NCBI GenBank assembly: GCA_022059125.1
Contig: JAEUWY010000015.1
Span: forward strand, 310,001 to 374,000
Direction of reading: 5' to 3'
Length of the DNA: 64,000 nt
Origin: Corynespora cassiicola
Taxonomy: Eukaryota; Ascomycota; Dothideomycetes; Pleosporales; Corynesporascaceae
A model generated the notes under the pieces. It saw only the letters and a list, made by a program, of their open reading frames with translations. It did no database searches and had not been told where the DNA came from. Shown here in pieces: positions 1 through 11,710 of this stretch (the stretch's first letter is position 1; each line of letters starts with the position of its first letter). Made by a program: the position numbers and the translations under genes.

Positions 1-3000
1 CATTCCCGCTGCTCGGTCGCGCAGTCCGGTCGTTGTTCCGCAGGCGAATGGCAATCAACAAGATTACGGATCAGCGTGTTAGCCTGACACAGGAGATCCT
101 CCAGGCTGCTCGATTCGTCAAATATTTTGCATGGGAAATGAGCTTCCTTGAGCGAGTGGACGAGATCAGGAAGAAGGAGATTCACGGAGTGCAGGTCCTT
201 TTGGCGATTCGCAACGCAATCCTTGCCATTGGAATGTCGATGCCCGTCTTCGCGTCGATGCTGTCGTTCATCACCTACTCACTCACTGACCACGGACTCA
301 ACCCGGCACCAATCTTCTCCTCGCTCGCTCTGTTCAACTCCCTTCGTCTGCCCCTGAACTTCCTCCCGCTAGTCATCGGCCAGGTCATTGACGCCAATGC
401 TTCGGTCAAGCGTATTCAGGAGTTTCTCCTCGCTGAAGAAGCCCAAGAGGATGCCAAGTGGGATTTCGAAGCCAAAGATGCCATAATTCTCAAGGGTACC
501 GACTTTACTTGGGAGCGACACCCCACCCAGGACGACGACGATGTGCCTGTAAAAGGACCTGGAGGACCTCCTGGCAAGAAAGGCAAGAAAGACAACAGGA
601 AGGATAAGAGAGCAAGTGTACAAGGCAAAGCTGACTCTGCTACGTCCACTCCACCAGGCCCTGAGGCCCTACCCGAAGAGAAGCCATTTTCCTTGCAGGG
701 CCTCAATCTGGAAATCGGACGCAATGAGTTGGTGGCGGTGATTGGAAACGTCGGCTCGGGCAAGAGTTCACTGCTTGCTGCCTTGGCTGGCGACATGCGA
801 AAGACAAACGGCGAGGTGATGATTGGAGCAACTCGAGCCTTTTGCCCTCAGTATGCATGGATCCAAAACGCGACCGTCAAGGAGAACATTATTTTCGGAA
901 AAGACTTCAAGAAGGACTGGTACAACAAGGTGGTCGATGCTTGTGCACTCCGCCCCGATCTGGAGATGCTTCCCAACGGCGACATGACGGAGATTGGCGA
1001 ACGTGGCATCACTGTGTCTGGAGGACAGAAGCAGCGAATGAACATTGCCCGCGCCATCTACTTTGACGCTGATATTGTGCTCATGGACGATCCGCTTTCT
1101 GCCGTCGACGCACATGTGGGACGACACATCATGGACAATGCTATCTGCGGGCTGCTCAAGGACAAGTGCCGAATCTTGGCCACTCACCAATTGCACGTCT
1201 TGAGCCGCTGCGATAGAATTATCTGGGTCGAAGATGGCCACATCCAGGCAGTCGACACATTTGCCGAACTGATGGCCCACAATGAGGGTTTCCAGCAACT
1301 CATGACGCTAACGGCAAGCGAAGAGAAGGAAGAAGAAAAGGAGCAGGCCGACGATGAAGATGAGATCGAGGACGAGAAGAAGGTGGCAAACAAGTCCAAA
1401 AAGAAGAAGAAGAAGAGGAAGCCAGCGGTGGCACTCATGCAGGAGGAAGACCGGGCCGTCAAGTCCGTGTCCTGGGACGTCTGGATCGCATACATCAAGG
1501 CAGCCGGTGGAATATGGGTCGGACCGCTTGTCCTATTCCTTCTCATCCTCTCGCAGGGATCCAACATTGCGACTAGCTTGTGGCTCTCGTGGTGGACATC
1601 CAACAAGTGGGGATACTCGGAGGGCGTATACGTAAGTTTATCCTGGGGCGCCACAAACTCTGGCCGAATGCTAACGTTTCTAGATTGGCGTGTACTCGGC
1701 TCTCGGGGCCTCGCAAGCCATCTTCATGTTCCTGTTCTCAATTGCCGTGTCCAGCTTCGGCACTACGGCGGGTAAAGTGATGCTCCATCGGGCCATCAAC
1801 CGCGTGCTGCGGGCGCCCATGTCATTCTTCGACACGACGCCGCTGGGGCGCATCACGAATCGCTTCTCAAAGGACATTGATGTCATGGACAACACGCTGA
1901 CGGACGCCATCCGCATGTACTTCATGACGCTGGCCATGATCATCTCCGTGTTCATCCTCATCATCTCGTACTATTACTACTATGCGATTGCGCTTGGACC
2001 GCTCTTCATCGTCTTCATCTTCTCGGCGGCCTACTACAGGTCTTCGGCGCGCGAGGTGAAGCGGCATGAATCCGTGCTCCGGAGCACCGTGTTTGCGCGG
2101 TTCAGCGAGTCAGTCATGGGGACGCCGACGATTCGGGCGTACGGGCTGCAAGACCAATTCTCGCGGTCGGTGAGGGCGGCGATTGACGACATGAACAGCG
2201 CGTACTACCTGACGTTTGCCAACCAGCGCTGGCTGAGCGTTCGGCTGGATGTGATTGGCATCCTGCTCGTGTTCACGACGGGCATCCTGGTGGTGACGTC
2301 GAGGTTCTCGGTGGATCCCAGCATTGCGGGGCTGGTGCTCTCGTACATTCTGACGATAGTGCAAATGATCCAGTTCACGGTGCGGCAGCTTGCCGAGGTG
2401 GAAAACAACATGAACGCGACGGAGCGCATCCACCACTACGGCACCATGTTGGAAGAAGAGGCGCCGCTGCACATGGGGGCGGTGCGGGCGACGTGGCCAG
2501 AACGCGGCGAAATCGTCTTCGAGGGCGTGCAGATGCGCTACCGCGACGGGCTGCCACTGGTGCTCCAGGACCTGAGCATGCACGTCAAGGCGGGCGAGCG
2601 CATCGGCGTGGTTGGGCGCACGGGGGCGGGCAAGTCGAGCATCATGAGCACGCTATTCCGGCTCGTGGAGCTGTCGGGCGGCACCATCACCATCGACGGG
2701 GTCAACATTGCGACGATTGGCCTGCACGACCTGCGCAGCAAGCTAGCCATCATCCCCCAGGACCCGACGCTGTTCAAGGGCACGATCCGGACCAACCTGG
2801 ACCCCTTTGGCGAGCACAGCGACCTGGAGCTGTGGTCGGCGCTGCGGCAGGCGGACCTGGTGTCGAGCGAGAGCAGCGTCGAGGACAAGTCGGGGCGCAT
2901 CCACCTCGACTCGGTGGTGGAGGAGGAGGGCTTGAACTTCAGCCTCGGGCAGCGGCAGCTCATGGCCCTGGCCAGGGCCCTGGTGCGCGGCTCCCAGATC

Positions 3001-3270
3001 ATCGTCTGCGACGAGGCGACGTCGTCGGTCGACTTCGAGACGGACCAGAAGATCCAGAAGACGATTCTCGAGGGCTTCGAGGGCAAGACGCTGCTGTGCA
3101 TTGCGCACCGGCTCAAGACCATCATCAGCTACGACCGCATCTGTGTCATGGACGCGGGCTCGATTGCCGAGTTGGATTCGCCGCTTCGGCTCTATGACCA
3201 AGGGGGCATCTTTAGGGGCATGTGCGAGCGGAGCGGCATCCGCAGGGACGACTTTCTCCACGGGCAGTAG
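1..3270 (+). CDS. ABC multidrug transporter, ABCC subfamily, YOR1-like (5' truncated by window edge)
   Basis: ATP-driven export pump of the MRP/YOR1 type, expected in the plasma membrane. Two exons, 1-1631 and 1684-3270; the 52-nt intron 1632-1683 (GTAAGT, branch CTAAC, TAG) joins the frames in phase 0. The frame is open to base 1, so the N-terminus lies outside the window. Visible in order: end of TMD1; NBD1 with Walker A GNVGSGKSS (about nt 746-772), signature VSGGQKQR and Walker B ending LMDDPLSAVD; a charged linker containing KKKKKKRK; TMD2; NBD2 with Walker A GRTGAGKSS, signature FSLGQRQL and Walker B VCDEATSSVD. NBD1 has Asp where the catalytic Glu is expected, as usual in ABCC proteins, so ATP hydrolysis is probably carried mainly by NBD2. 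Family assignment is firm; the substrate (oligomycin-type drugs in yeast Yor1) is only inferred. Confidence 0.93.
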
Positions 3271-4371
3271 GTAGTGGAGGAGAAACAGTATGCGGAGCGG
3301 AGGATGGATGTAATGGCAGCTGATGGGTGTGTTTTCCGTTGAGCGTGACTCGGGAACGAACCGTGGCATGTTCAAGGCTCGACGACGACGTCCATGTTGT
3401 CAGTCAACCAAATGGGATGCAGATAAATGGCAGGGCGGTCTCATGACGGGGCAGACGGAACGTATGCAGACATGTCTTTCGGTTTGGGTTGGGATTAGAA
3501 AGTGGGCGTTTTCTGGAGCGGCATTTTCCACTTCTCAACAAAGGCGCAGCGCAGCGCAGTGCAGCGTCTGAAAGCTAGTATATGTAGAGGGCGAGAGAGG
3601 AGAGAGGGAAAAAAAATTAATGTTTTTGATCAATTCATGGTAACTCGCAGCATCGGGCACATGGCAGACAGAGAGGGGGGGGGGGGGTGGCGCCGGAACT
3701 GAGTTGGAGAGGGCGTGGTGTCGAGTGGTGTCGCGATAGGGCGTTGGTGGTGTTTGATTTGGCCGCGGGCGGTGACATGGGCGGTTCTGGGCTCGTATCG
3801 TCGGCGCATCCGGGTTGGATACGGCAATGGATGGATGGCGGCGAGAAGGACGGGCAGATGCAGCGATGGGAGGCCATGCACAAAAGCAGGCCATGGGTGC
3901 ATTGCGGGCGGGCGGTAGGCCGGGCTGGGCTTAGGCGGGCTGCACGAGAAACATTGCTTGGGCCGCCACCGAGTCGCAGCACAGCGAGCCATGAGCCGCG
4001 TCGCATGCCCTCAGCGAGCAGGCCAGGCAGGTCGCGTGGGTCAAGCTCGTGGCGGCGGCGTTTGCGCTGCTGATCGCAGTCTTGACTGTTCGGCGCCAGC
4101 GCTGGATGCTTGGATGCCGCTTGGTCTGCTGCTTGGGCCTTTGACTTTTGACAGACGGCGCAGACTCAGGGGCAGCCGGCCAGTCGCCGGGACATGGCGA
4201 CGCACCGAAGACGTCAGTCGCTTTCCCGCAAACCTTTTTTTCTTGATCATGGCCAAATCTCTGGACAAGACGAGGAGAGGGCCAGGCGGGCGGCGTCGTT
4301 GGCGAGCAGGCTGCGGCATATTATTGTGAGCTCCGGGATGCGGGCGCGCACACGCACTGGGCGCGGGCGCG

Positions 4372-4372
4372 G

Positions 4373-4403
<31 letters not shown>

Positions 4404-4427
4404 CTGTGGCTCTGCCCCCCCCCCCCC
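4372..4427. repeat. Hexanucleotide microsatellite (CTGGCT)n followed by C13
   Basis: About six near-perfect copies of TGGCTC/CTGGCT span 4372-4413, with one variant unit (tggctg). A run of 13 C follows at 4415-4427. The purine/pyrimidine asymmetry makes slippage likely. Confidence 0.9.
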
Positions 4428-5105
4428 AAAGGCCAAAGGCCCTTTTGGCTGAGGAGGCAGAGGTTAGTTCGCCCGAGTGCTAGCCGTCGCCTGAATGCTG
4501 GCAATGCTGGCAATGCTGGCGCGCAGGCCTAGCGACGCAGGCTAGGCGGCCCCAGTGCCTCGGCCGGGGTTAGCGCGGCCGCTCTAGTCTGGAACATGGA
4601 CTATCCACCCATCCACCCATCCACCTTATCCAGCAGCCAGCCTGGGGTGTGTTCCGAGTGAAGGCTCAATTTCAAGCCCCCCTCCCCCCTTCATTCACGC
4701 CAGTCTTCCTGCTGTTTCGCTCCTTGGAATCCCACAGCAGCCGTCGTCGTCGTCGTTGCTCTCGTCGCCCTCACCACCATCCACCCCCTGGCCGTCCCCC
4801 CTACTCCCCCCAGTAGCTGCACCGCTGGACGACCAGCTACCCGACGCCCTCGACGCCCGCGACTCTCGCCTTCCCGCACGCCCACGACCGACTGACTCTG
4901 TTGAGAGCGATCCTGCATCTCCTGCTGCATTGCTGCATTGCTGCACGAGCCACGTCCGTGAATAGACGTCACCCACCAGGCTTACTCCGCTGAACCACGT
5001 CCCTTTTTCCATTTGGTCAATTGGGATCGCCTCTGCATTTAACGGCTCCAACTCCTCCCTCCCTCCACCCCCTGGCCGCCCTGCATCATCGCCAGCCCGT
5101 TGCTT

Positions 5106-5106
<1 letters not shown>

Positions 5107-5136
<30 letters not shown>

Positions 5137-5138
5137 CC
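5107..5138. repeat. Tetranucleotide microsatellite (CTGC)n
   Basis: Eight consecutive CTGC units lie about 60 bp upstream of the start codon at 5198, so they probably fall in the 5' leader or core promoter of that gene. Confidence 0.9.
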
Positions 5139-5197
5139 GTCCACCGACCGTGCAGTCGCGCAAACGCCCTCACCCAGAGCTCCCCCTTTGAAGGACA

Positions 5198-5818
5198 ATG
5201 GCCGCCCCCGTCACCTTTGGAGCCACCATCGAGTCCCCCTCCGCCATGTCGCCCTCGCACCACCACGAGCAGCACATCCAGCTCCAGCAGCAGCAGCCCG
5301 CCCTGCGCTCGCCGCCCTCCAACGAGTCCAACAGCTCCGCCAACACGACCGACCTGGCCGAAAAGGAGATTGCCATTGACCCGTCGAATCCCTACTCGGC
5401 CTTCTACAAGCACCCCGACGCCCGCCGCTCCATGGACGGCGCCAGCAGCGCTCCCCAGAGCAAGACACACCTCGAGGTCAACGCGTATGAGCGCAGCGCC
5501 TCGGTCGAGGCCGGCGTGCCCCTCTCGGCCGCCACCACCCAGCAGCCCAAGTCGAGCGTCGATGGCCTGGGCCGCGTGAAGGAGTGCACCATGTGGCCGT
5601 CGCGCCAGGCCATGCTGGAGAAGAAGAAGGACTACAAGCGCGCCCGCGGGTGCAACCTGTTTCGCAACCTCAACAGCAAGCAGCGCCTGTACGCAAAGAT
5701 CTTCATTGCCCTGTTCATCGTCGCCGCCGCCGTCGGCCTGGGCGTGGGAATCTCGCGCGCCGTGGGCGGCGGTGTCTGGTCGGGCAACGGCCAGAGCAAG
5801 ACGATTCCTCAGCGGTAG
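5198..5818 (+). CDS. Hypothetical single-pass membrane protein, 206 aa
   Basis: Intronless. The start ATG at 5198 has A at -3 and G at +4, a good fungal context. Residues 1-125 are polar and low-complexity (His/Gln/Ser/Pro rich, with QLQQQQ) and look disordered. A better-ordered basic segment follows (MWPSRQAMLEKKKDYKRARG, residues 132-151), then one hydrophobic helix (about 168-186, IFIALFIVAAAVGLGVGIS) and a short Gly-rich tail. There is no N-terminal signal peptide, so a type II or tail-anchored-like topology with a cytosolic N-terminus is the simplest reading. I recognise no enzymatic domain. The layout (disordered head, basic collar, one C-terminal TM) occurs in uncharacterised ascomycete proteins. 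Existence as a gene is likely; function unknown. Confidence 0.75.
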   Translation: MAAPVTFGATIESPSAMSPSHHHEQHIQLQQQQPALRSPPSNESNSSANTTDLAEKEIAIDPSNPYSAFYKHPDARRSMDGASSAPQSKTHLEVNAYERSASVEAGVPLSAATTQQPKSSVDGLGRVKECTMWPSRQAMLEKKKDYKRARGCNLFRNLNSKQRLYAKIFIALFIVAAAVGLGVGISRAVGGGVWSGNGQSKTIPQR

Positions 5819-7904
5819 CCTGGGGCAGTCATCCGTGCTGCTTTCTAGTCATACGTCGTCCTGCTCTCTCTCCCTCTATCTCTCTCTCTCCCTCAAGGTG
5901 AGCAGCCACCCTCGATCGATGCGAAACGCTCAGTCCAGTCGCTAACCCACTCGCCCCGCCTCCAGCCATTTGGACTCTCGAACGTCATTGCAATCTCACA
6001 TCGATATGGTTATCCCAGTATTGTTTTCACAAAAAGACCAGGGGGGTTGCGGCCTTGTTCCCCTTCCGCTGCCCGCCCCTGGATGACGTCCAACTCGGAT
6101 CCCAGCGCTGGATGCTACACACCCCCACGACTCTGCATCTCTTGGTGGAACCGGACCATCCTCCTTGGAAACAACTCGACATGTACACACACGCACACAC
6201 ACACCACACAAACAACACGGCCCCGGACTCGCTGTCCTTGAACGAAACCGGCAATCAAGACCAAACACGGCTGCTACTACCCGCAAAACGGCCCGTGTCA
6301 CGACATGCGTCTCATGAACCTTTTTTTTCCCTGGTGCGTGTCGCCGGCCACGCGCATCGGGAGTTTGCGACAACGACAACGCAGCGGTTCCTTGCATAGG
6401 TGCTTGTTTGGCTCGGCTGTCGCAACCGAAAGGGGCATGTCTCTCGGGAACGTCAAGAATACACCACATGGACCCGAACCTGAGCCCGCACATATTTCTG
6501 AGCCTCTTTTTTGGACCCATCACACTGCAACACAAAAAAAAGAACAATCGGCACTTTCGCGATAGACACGACAGTTTTGCTCCTCCCCCCGTATCATCTC
6601 GAGTGGCCTCCCCGTTTCTTGTTCCTGGCTGTAATGTACATATCCACTCGCACATCTTCTGGCACCTTGTTGGTTTTTTTTCCCCTTTTGGGAGAGAGGG
6701 TCGGAGTTTTTTTTCTTGTTTTCCCGTCTTTTCCCTTTTTTTGTTGGCTGCTGCTGCTGCTGCTGCCAAAGTGCTTGTTTGTGTCCCCGTTTTCGGCGAC
6801 GGAGTCTGGGAAATTAAATCGAGGGTCGGATCCTCAAACGGGTGGTGTTTACTCTGCTTTTTTCCCCTTGTTTCTTTCTTGATTGACCGTCTGCTTTGTT
6901 TGGGCGGGTGGGATTTCGGCAACTGGCGCATCATTCATCATTTCATCATCGGCATTTCATCAACTGCGGCAATTGTTTTGCATTGAGCTTGGTGTTTTGT
7001 GGGATTTCTCTGGCATGGGCCCGAGGGAGAGAGCGGATAGAGGGGGCGGTACGTACGCGTTGGCTGCGCCCTCCCTTGCCCGTCCAGGCCGATTACGCAC
7101 GCAGCGAGGCCGGGCTTGCGTGGCGGGCCAGCGACGCATGTGCGGACTCGCGAATAGAAATATCAAGTCTCTTTTTTTAGGTGCTGGGTCGAGACGGCCT
7201 GGTGCTTTGGCATACATGGGCGCTTCTTTGGATCGAGTGGTGATGTGTGAGGGTGCAGATGGGGGAATGCGAGTGCGAGTGCGATGGCAAGATGAGAGTT
7301 TACTGAACCCCCCTGTGTCTACCAACATCCAACCCTCACGCCATTCATCTATCCATAGCCACCCTCCTCCCCCATCGAAGCCGAAACATTGCGTATCGGA
7401 GGATAGCCAGCACGACGGCAACACCCGTTCGCAAACGAGAGAAAGGAAGAAAGAAAAGGCCCAGCCGGCCTCAGCTCAGAGATCCGACCCCGAACGAACG
7501 AACGACCGACTGGCAGGCCCATGCACCGCCCGCCGCAGCTTTTTCACCGCATTCACGCCCGCGTCCACGTCCGCGTCTGCACCCGCACCCGCACCGCCGC
7601 CGCCGAAACGTTTCAAACGGCACGATGGAAACCCGCCCGTGCCATGTTTCGCGGGCCTGCCGGCCTGAGGCGAGCGAGGGGCACGGCAAGAAGCATGCCA
7701 CGGCAAGGCAAGTGAGGAGGGGAAAACAAAAAGGCCGCAAAGGTTAAAAAAAAAACGGGTGCCAATGTTTCGCGTTTGGGCGTGGGATGATGTGCTGTGG
7801 TGTGCGGTGCTGTGGTGTGCTGTTGCTACCACATGGTGCGATGTGGGCGAACCGTGTGGACGGGTGCTTGACTCCCTGGCTACCCTACCTTGCTTGCCTA
7901 CTCG

Positions 7905-7931
7905 CCTGGCTGGCTGGCTGGCTGGCTGGCA
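7905..7931. repeat. Tetranucleotide microsatellite (GGCT)n
   Basis: Six uninterrupted CTGG/GGCT units. No coding context. Confidence 0.9.
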
Positions 7932-8411
7932 GTCTACCCAGGCAGGTGTCGAACTGGTAATTCCCATCTAGTCTAGCCGTGCGCGTATCTGCCATCCATA
8001 GCATGCATACCCCACCGGCAAACCCACCTTTCTCGCGCGCGGATGTGCTCACTCACCCCGTCCGTCAGCTACATGGCTACGAGGTAGCCACCGCGCGGAA
8101 AACCCACCTTTGTCCCATCCACCCTCGTTAGCCCGGTGCAGGGCAAAACCGGGGCGGAGGGGCAGAGCTACCCAGCAGTGCGTACGTGCGTGCGTGCGTG
8201 CGCGCTGAACGTGTCGACTTGAACGGTGGGTTAGTAGGTAGCCATGGCCCATGGCATGGGTATGGGGATTGGTATAGCATGACCTGCCAATGCACGAACG
8301 TTTCAGGATCCGCTCTACTCCCCTAGGCTGTGGACGCGCACTGGGAACAGCTGGCCAACAACGCAACAGAACCCGGCCTTTTTTTTTTTTTCCTTCGCAT
8401 AGTAGCGCAAC

Positions 8412-8438
8412 GGGGGGGGGGGGGGGGGGAAGGGGGGG
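8412..8438. repeat. Long poly-G tract (G18, AA, G7)
   Basis: Eighteen consecutive G at 8412-8429, then AA and seven G at 8432-8438. It lies just downstream of a T12-type run (about 8380-8391). Such a strand can form G-quadruplex structures and is prone to length error. Confidence 0.85.
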
Positions 8439-8684
8439 CAAGACAAACGCACCGCTGCCTTTCGCTTTTCGCCTTTCTTTTTCGTCGGTATCGGCCCGTG
8501 GAGTGCTATGTATGGACACAGCCAGCTGCCGGTACCGTAAACGGGTCTACTTGGTCGTGGGCCGAGCTGAAAGGGCCATGGCAAGGCTGGCAAATGGACG
8601 TACTCCTGCGCGCGCGCGAGAGAGAGAGAGCACAAAGCTTGCAGGAAGAAGCCAGAGCAAACGGGGAAATGGTAGGCTCCTGTA

Positions 8685-8700
8685 CCATGGCATGCCATGG
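8685..8700. repeat. 16-bp perfect palindrome CCATGGCATGCCATGG
   Basis: The sequence equals its own reverse complement over 16 bases. Related GGCATGCCATGG and CCATGGCATGG strings occur at about 8976-8987 and 8243-8258, so this is part of a local cluster of CATGG-type words. Confidence 0.85.
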
Positions 8701-9249
8701 CCTGCCATGCCCATCTCAGCCTGGCCTGAGCCAACAGACTCCCCGTTCTGGATGTGGTTGCGGGTGTCGGCTCCTCGGTTGCGGCTCGTGTGTGCGTGCC
8801 CTCCGCCTAGCGCGGCGCTCGCCAGAGTTGCCGGATACGAGGCCCGTCCGTGTGTGTATGTATGTACGTGTGGTATGCTCGCTCGTAGCCATCCATGGCG
8901 GTCGTTGTATCTCATGTAGGAGAGTGCCCGCGTCGGGCCTAGCCTAGTGCGCCGTCTTGCGATGCCGTGACCAAGGCATGCCATGGAATGGAGCCGTAGC
9001 CGCAGTAGCACGGGTCTTCGTCCCAGCCAAACGCCCCTACACCAAGCCCGCCGTTGGCGATGCGCCGAGAAGGTGGGATTGATGTGCACCCGTCTCTGTA
9101 TCGCGTCTGCCTGCATGGCTGCTGTGTGGTGGGTGGGAAGGCAGATCTTAGCCTCGCGCGTTGCGGTTCCGAGGTTGGGGTTCCTACATACTCGAGCCTG
9201 TCACCTACATACACGGCTTAGGTAGATAGCCATGATGGTAGGAGCCGAA

Positions 9250-9274
9250 CATGATGATGATGATGATGATGATG
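9250..9274. repeat. Trinucleotide microsatellite (ATG)n / (GAT)n
   Basis: Eight consecutive ATG units in noncoding DNA. Confidence 0.9.
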
Positions 9275-10467
9275 GCCGCCTACCTCTCCCACCCGCCTAT
9301 CTGGAAGGATCAGTAGAGGATTGAGGGGTCATGGGGCGCCGTCACGTCGACAAGAGCCTTGGAATGCGTTGTTTTTGCTCGCCGGCCGCGCAGAGAAGCT
9401 TGTGTGTTTTGGGTCCAAGGTCCTTGTAATGCAGGTGGTATATGCGGGGGAGTGGAGATGGCACCTCTCCCTCTCGCCCTCTCTTCTCTTGTGTCTCGCT
9501 TCCTTTGATGACGGTTTATTTTATTTATTTTTTCTTCTTCCCGCGTGCGCTGTTATCGCGCGTCTTGGAGACCATGTCCTCGCTAGTCGTGCCCGGCAGC
9601 CTTGCTGGACAGAGGAGCGGAGAGGGGAAAGGAACCAATTCTTCCGCATCGCTTCGCAGGGCCGAACCACCATCAGCAGCAGCAGCAGCAGCGAGCACAT
9701 TCAAGAGACATTGCCATGTTTCTCCGCTTAATGGCCCCAGATGTGTGGATGCGCGCCTACTTGCTGCCTGCCAACCACTCCTGGATCTTCTCAACGGTGA
9801 ACCTTGGAAACATTGATGGCTGAGCGAGACAAAAACCTGGCCCCTCAGGAAATCATGCCAAAGCGGAAATGAGCACACAAACGCAAATCGATCGCCGCCA
9901 TAATTTCCCTTGGTCTGGTGGCGCGGTCGGCCAAAAGGTCCATGCTCTCCCTCCAAACCCCCCTCGCGCTATTCCCACTGCCCGAAAAAGGAACAAAGAC
10001 GATGGGCGCAGCAAAAAGAGAGAGAGAGAGAGCGACCCGCAATAAGGTGGTTCGATCGCGGCAAAGGGAACGTGCGCGCTTCCAAACTAAACATGGTTCC
10101 GGGAGAGAAAGGGAGGGGGGGATGGTAAAAGTGAGGTTTTCTGTGTGATGTTGAGCCTGGGCACGTGCGTGAGCGCCCGCGAGTTTGGAGGACGGGAAGG
10201 GAGGCAAGGGGGGGGGGATCCTCGTATTGACCGTACAGCGCCGTACAACGGACCATGGGCAAGGACGGTAGCGCTGCTGGTGGATACGACTGGGTGGTGC
10301 GGCTGCGGTATTGCGGCAAGGATAGGGCGACGAGAGGACCGTGGGGTGCCTGCTGTGCCTGGGTGCATGGGTGCGGGTTGGGGGTATCGATAACGAGGCA
10401 GATCGGGAGATGGAGATGCGCAAGTGGGCGGAGATGAGCTGCGGGCATATTTTGAAATGCGAGAAGC

Positions 10468-10471
10468 AGAA

Positions 10472-10502
<31 letters not shown>

Positions 10503-10504
10503 GC
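10468..10504. repeat. Dinucleotide (GA)n followed by (GCGA)n
   Basis: About ten GA units run directly into four GCGA/CGAG units. A second GA tract lies at about 10018-10032. Confidence 0.88.
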
Positions 10505-11202
10505 GTATCCGCGCATTCGGCTACTATGCCATGTCAAGTTCGGCACCGGAGTTGCTTGGTGTGACGGGGGTTTTGGCGTGGGTGGACGTGGAAAGCTTGA
10601 TGCAGCTGGAATCTATTGCGGGAGGAATACGACGCGAGAGTAAGGCTTGAGCAAGGATTTGTTGGATTTGCTTACATCTCCACCCATGTCCTCGATGCCG
10701 TGACCATGTAAGCGGTGGGAGAATAACGTGGGCTGTTATCGGCTTGCATCCTCTGAGCGATGCGGGTGCGATGAATGTACGCGACATATTCCACCGCCCC
10801 TCTTACTTGATAGCGAGGTCGTCCTCTGCCGGCAAAGGCGCCATGCTCTTGAAGGGAACATGACGTGCATGCAAGCCTGAGAAACGATTGGCTTACATGC
10901 AAGCCTTCGCACGTCAGACGTTTCCCTCCTCCTTGGGGGCTGCCCGAGGGAAACATCAGCACCGCCTTGCCATTGGTGCTTTGGGTTGAGTGCGTCTTCC
11001 CTCTGCATCTCATTCGCGCACGCTGATACTCCCTCGGTGCAAACCCTAGCCTGGGCGAGGGATGCGAAGGACGGCTAGACCTTGGCACCTCGTCTCTTTG
11101 ATTATCTGATAGGATTTGAGAGTCATGATTTGAGAAGATTCGCGGCATCGTGTACAATTGAGGGAGCGAGGGAGCACGAGGGCTGCGTCGTCCTTTTTTG
11201 CA

Positions 11203-11313
11203 CTGCAATCTCTAGCGCCCACGAAGAGTTCAGTTTAGCGTTTAGCTCCTTTTTTTTTAGCTGCAATATCTAGACAGCGACCAATAACATGGCCTATTCA
11301 CTGCAATGTCTAG
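11203..11313. repeat. Three copies of a 13-mer, CTGCAATNTCTAG
   Basis: Copies at 11203-11215 (N=C), 11261-11273 (N=A) and 11301-11313 (N=G), all on the plus strand, differing only at the eighth base and spaced 58 and 40 bp. The bases after them are also similar (GCG/CGA-rich). The cluster lies about 400-500 bp beyond the 3' end of the minus-strand surface-protein gene. It could be a protein-binding site cluster, part of its 3' UTR, or a relic of a tandem repeat. Confidence 0.7.
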
Positions 11314-11710
11314 CGCGAGCGAGTGGTTGAGTCCTTGAGGTTCTGTGCGGCTCTTGTCGGGCCCATTGCCGTGGCCTTGGTCTATGAGGGTATCAAAATG
11401 ACTGATTGAACAAAACTCCAATGACGAAGAAAACTTTGGGCCGCAATTCAGGCAATGAAAGTGAATCTGATAGAGTTCATCAAAGGAAAGGCTTGATGAG
11501 TTGTCTGCAGATTTCGATGGAAGAGCTTCAATTGATCTTCGGAAAAATGAACAAACTATCGCTATCAACGGACGAGGGTATAGAGCTACAACATTCATGA
11601 AACATCCACCTTTTTTGTGCATGGCCAACATGTGACCGTCAACGAGGTCCCAAGGTTGTCATGATCATTCTTCCCATCGATCATAAATCAGACACAGATC
11701 ATCATCCTCA

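Larger units (their letters stand above)
3271..5197. other. Intergenic, GC-rich, with homopolymers and short tandem repeats
   Basis: No convincing gene. It must hold the 3' end of the ABC gene and the promoter and 5' UTR of the next gene. It contains a G13 run (3675-3687), a TGGCTC hexanucleotide array, a C13 run, a CTGGCAATG triplication (about 4497-4521), ATCCACCC repeats near 4605 and pyrimidine-rich DNA from about 4670 to the next start codon. Open frames here are low-complexity and lack family motifs. Confidence 0.6.
5819..11710. other. Gene-poor GC-rich region of about 5.9 kb with many microsatellites
   Basis: No gene recognised. Long open frames exist on both strands, but their products are low-complexity (Pro/Ser/Arg/Gly rich), overlap one another in several frames, and have no domain, signal peptide or splice logic. 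Content seen: pyrimidine-rich stretches, A/T and G/C homopolymers, GCT, GGCT, GAT and GA repeats, a 16-bp perfect palindrome near 8.69 kb and a thrice-repeated 13-mer near 11.2-11.3 kb. Long UTRs, ncRNA or regulatory DNA cannot be excluded. Confidence 0.5.

Noticed and set aside
1184..1654. Antisense open frames across the ABC transporter gene
   Set aside because: Mirror frames of a well-supported gene with highly biased codons.
5996..6934. 312-codon minus-strand open frame in the 5.8-11.7 kb desert
   Set aside because: Lys/Pro/Ser low-complexity product, no domain or signal peptide, overlapped by several other open frames; GC-rich DNA yields such frames by chance.
6883..7668. 261-codon plus-strand open frame
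   Set aside because: Composition changes from patternless to Pro/Ala/Thr repeats copied from microsatellites; no motif.
9845..10546. 233-codon minus-strand open frame
   Set aside because: Ser/Leu repeats come from the GA microsatellite read in antisense; no family resemblance.
10672..11208. 178-codon minus-strand open frame
   Set aside because: Arg/Ser-rich, no motif, no good start context or conserved block.
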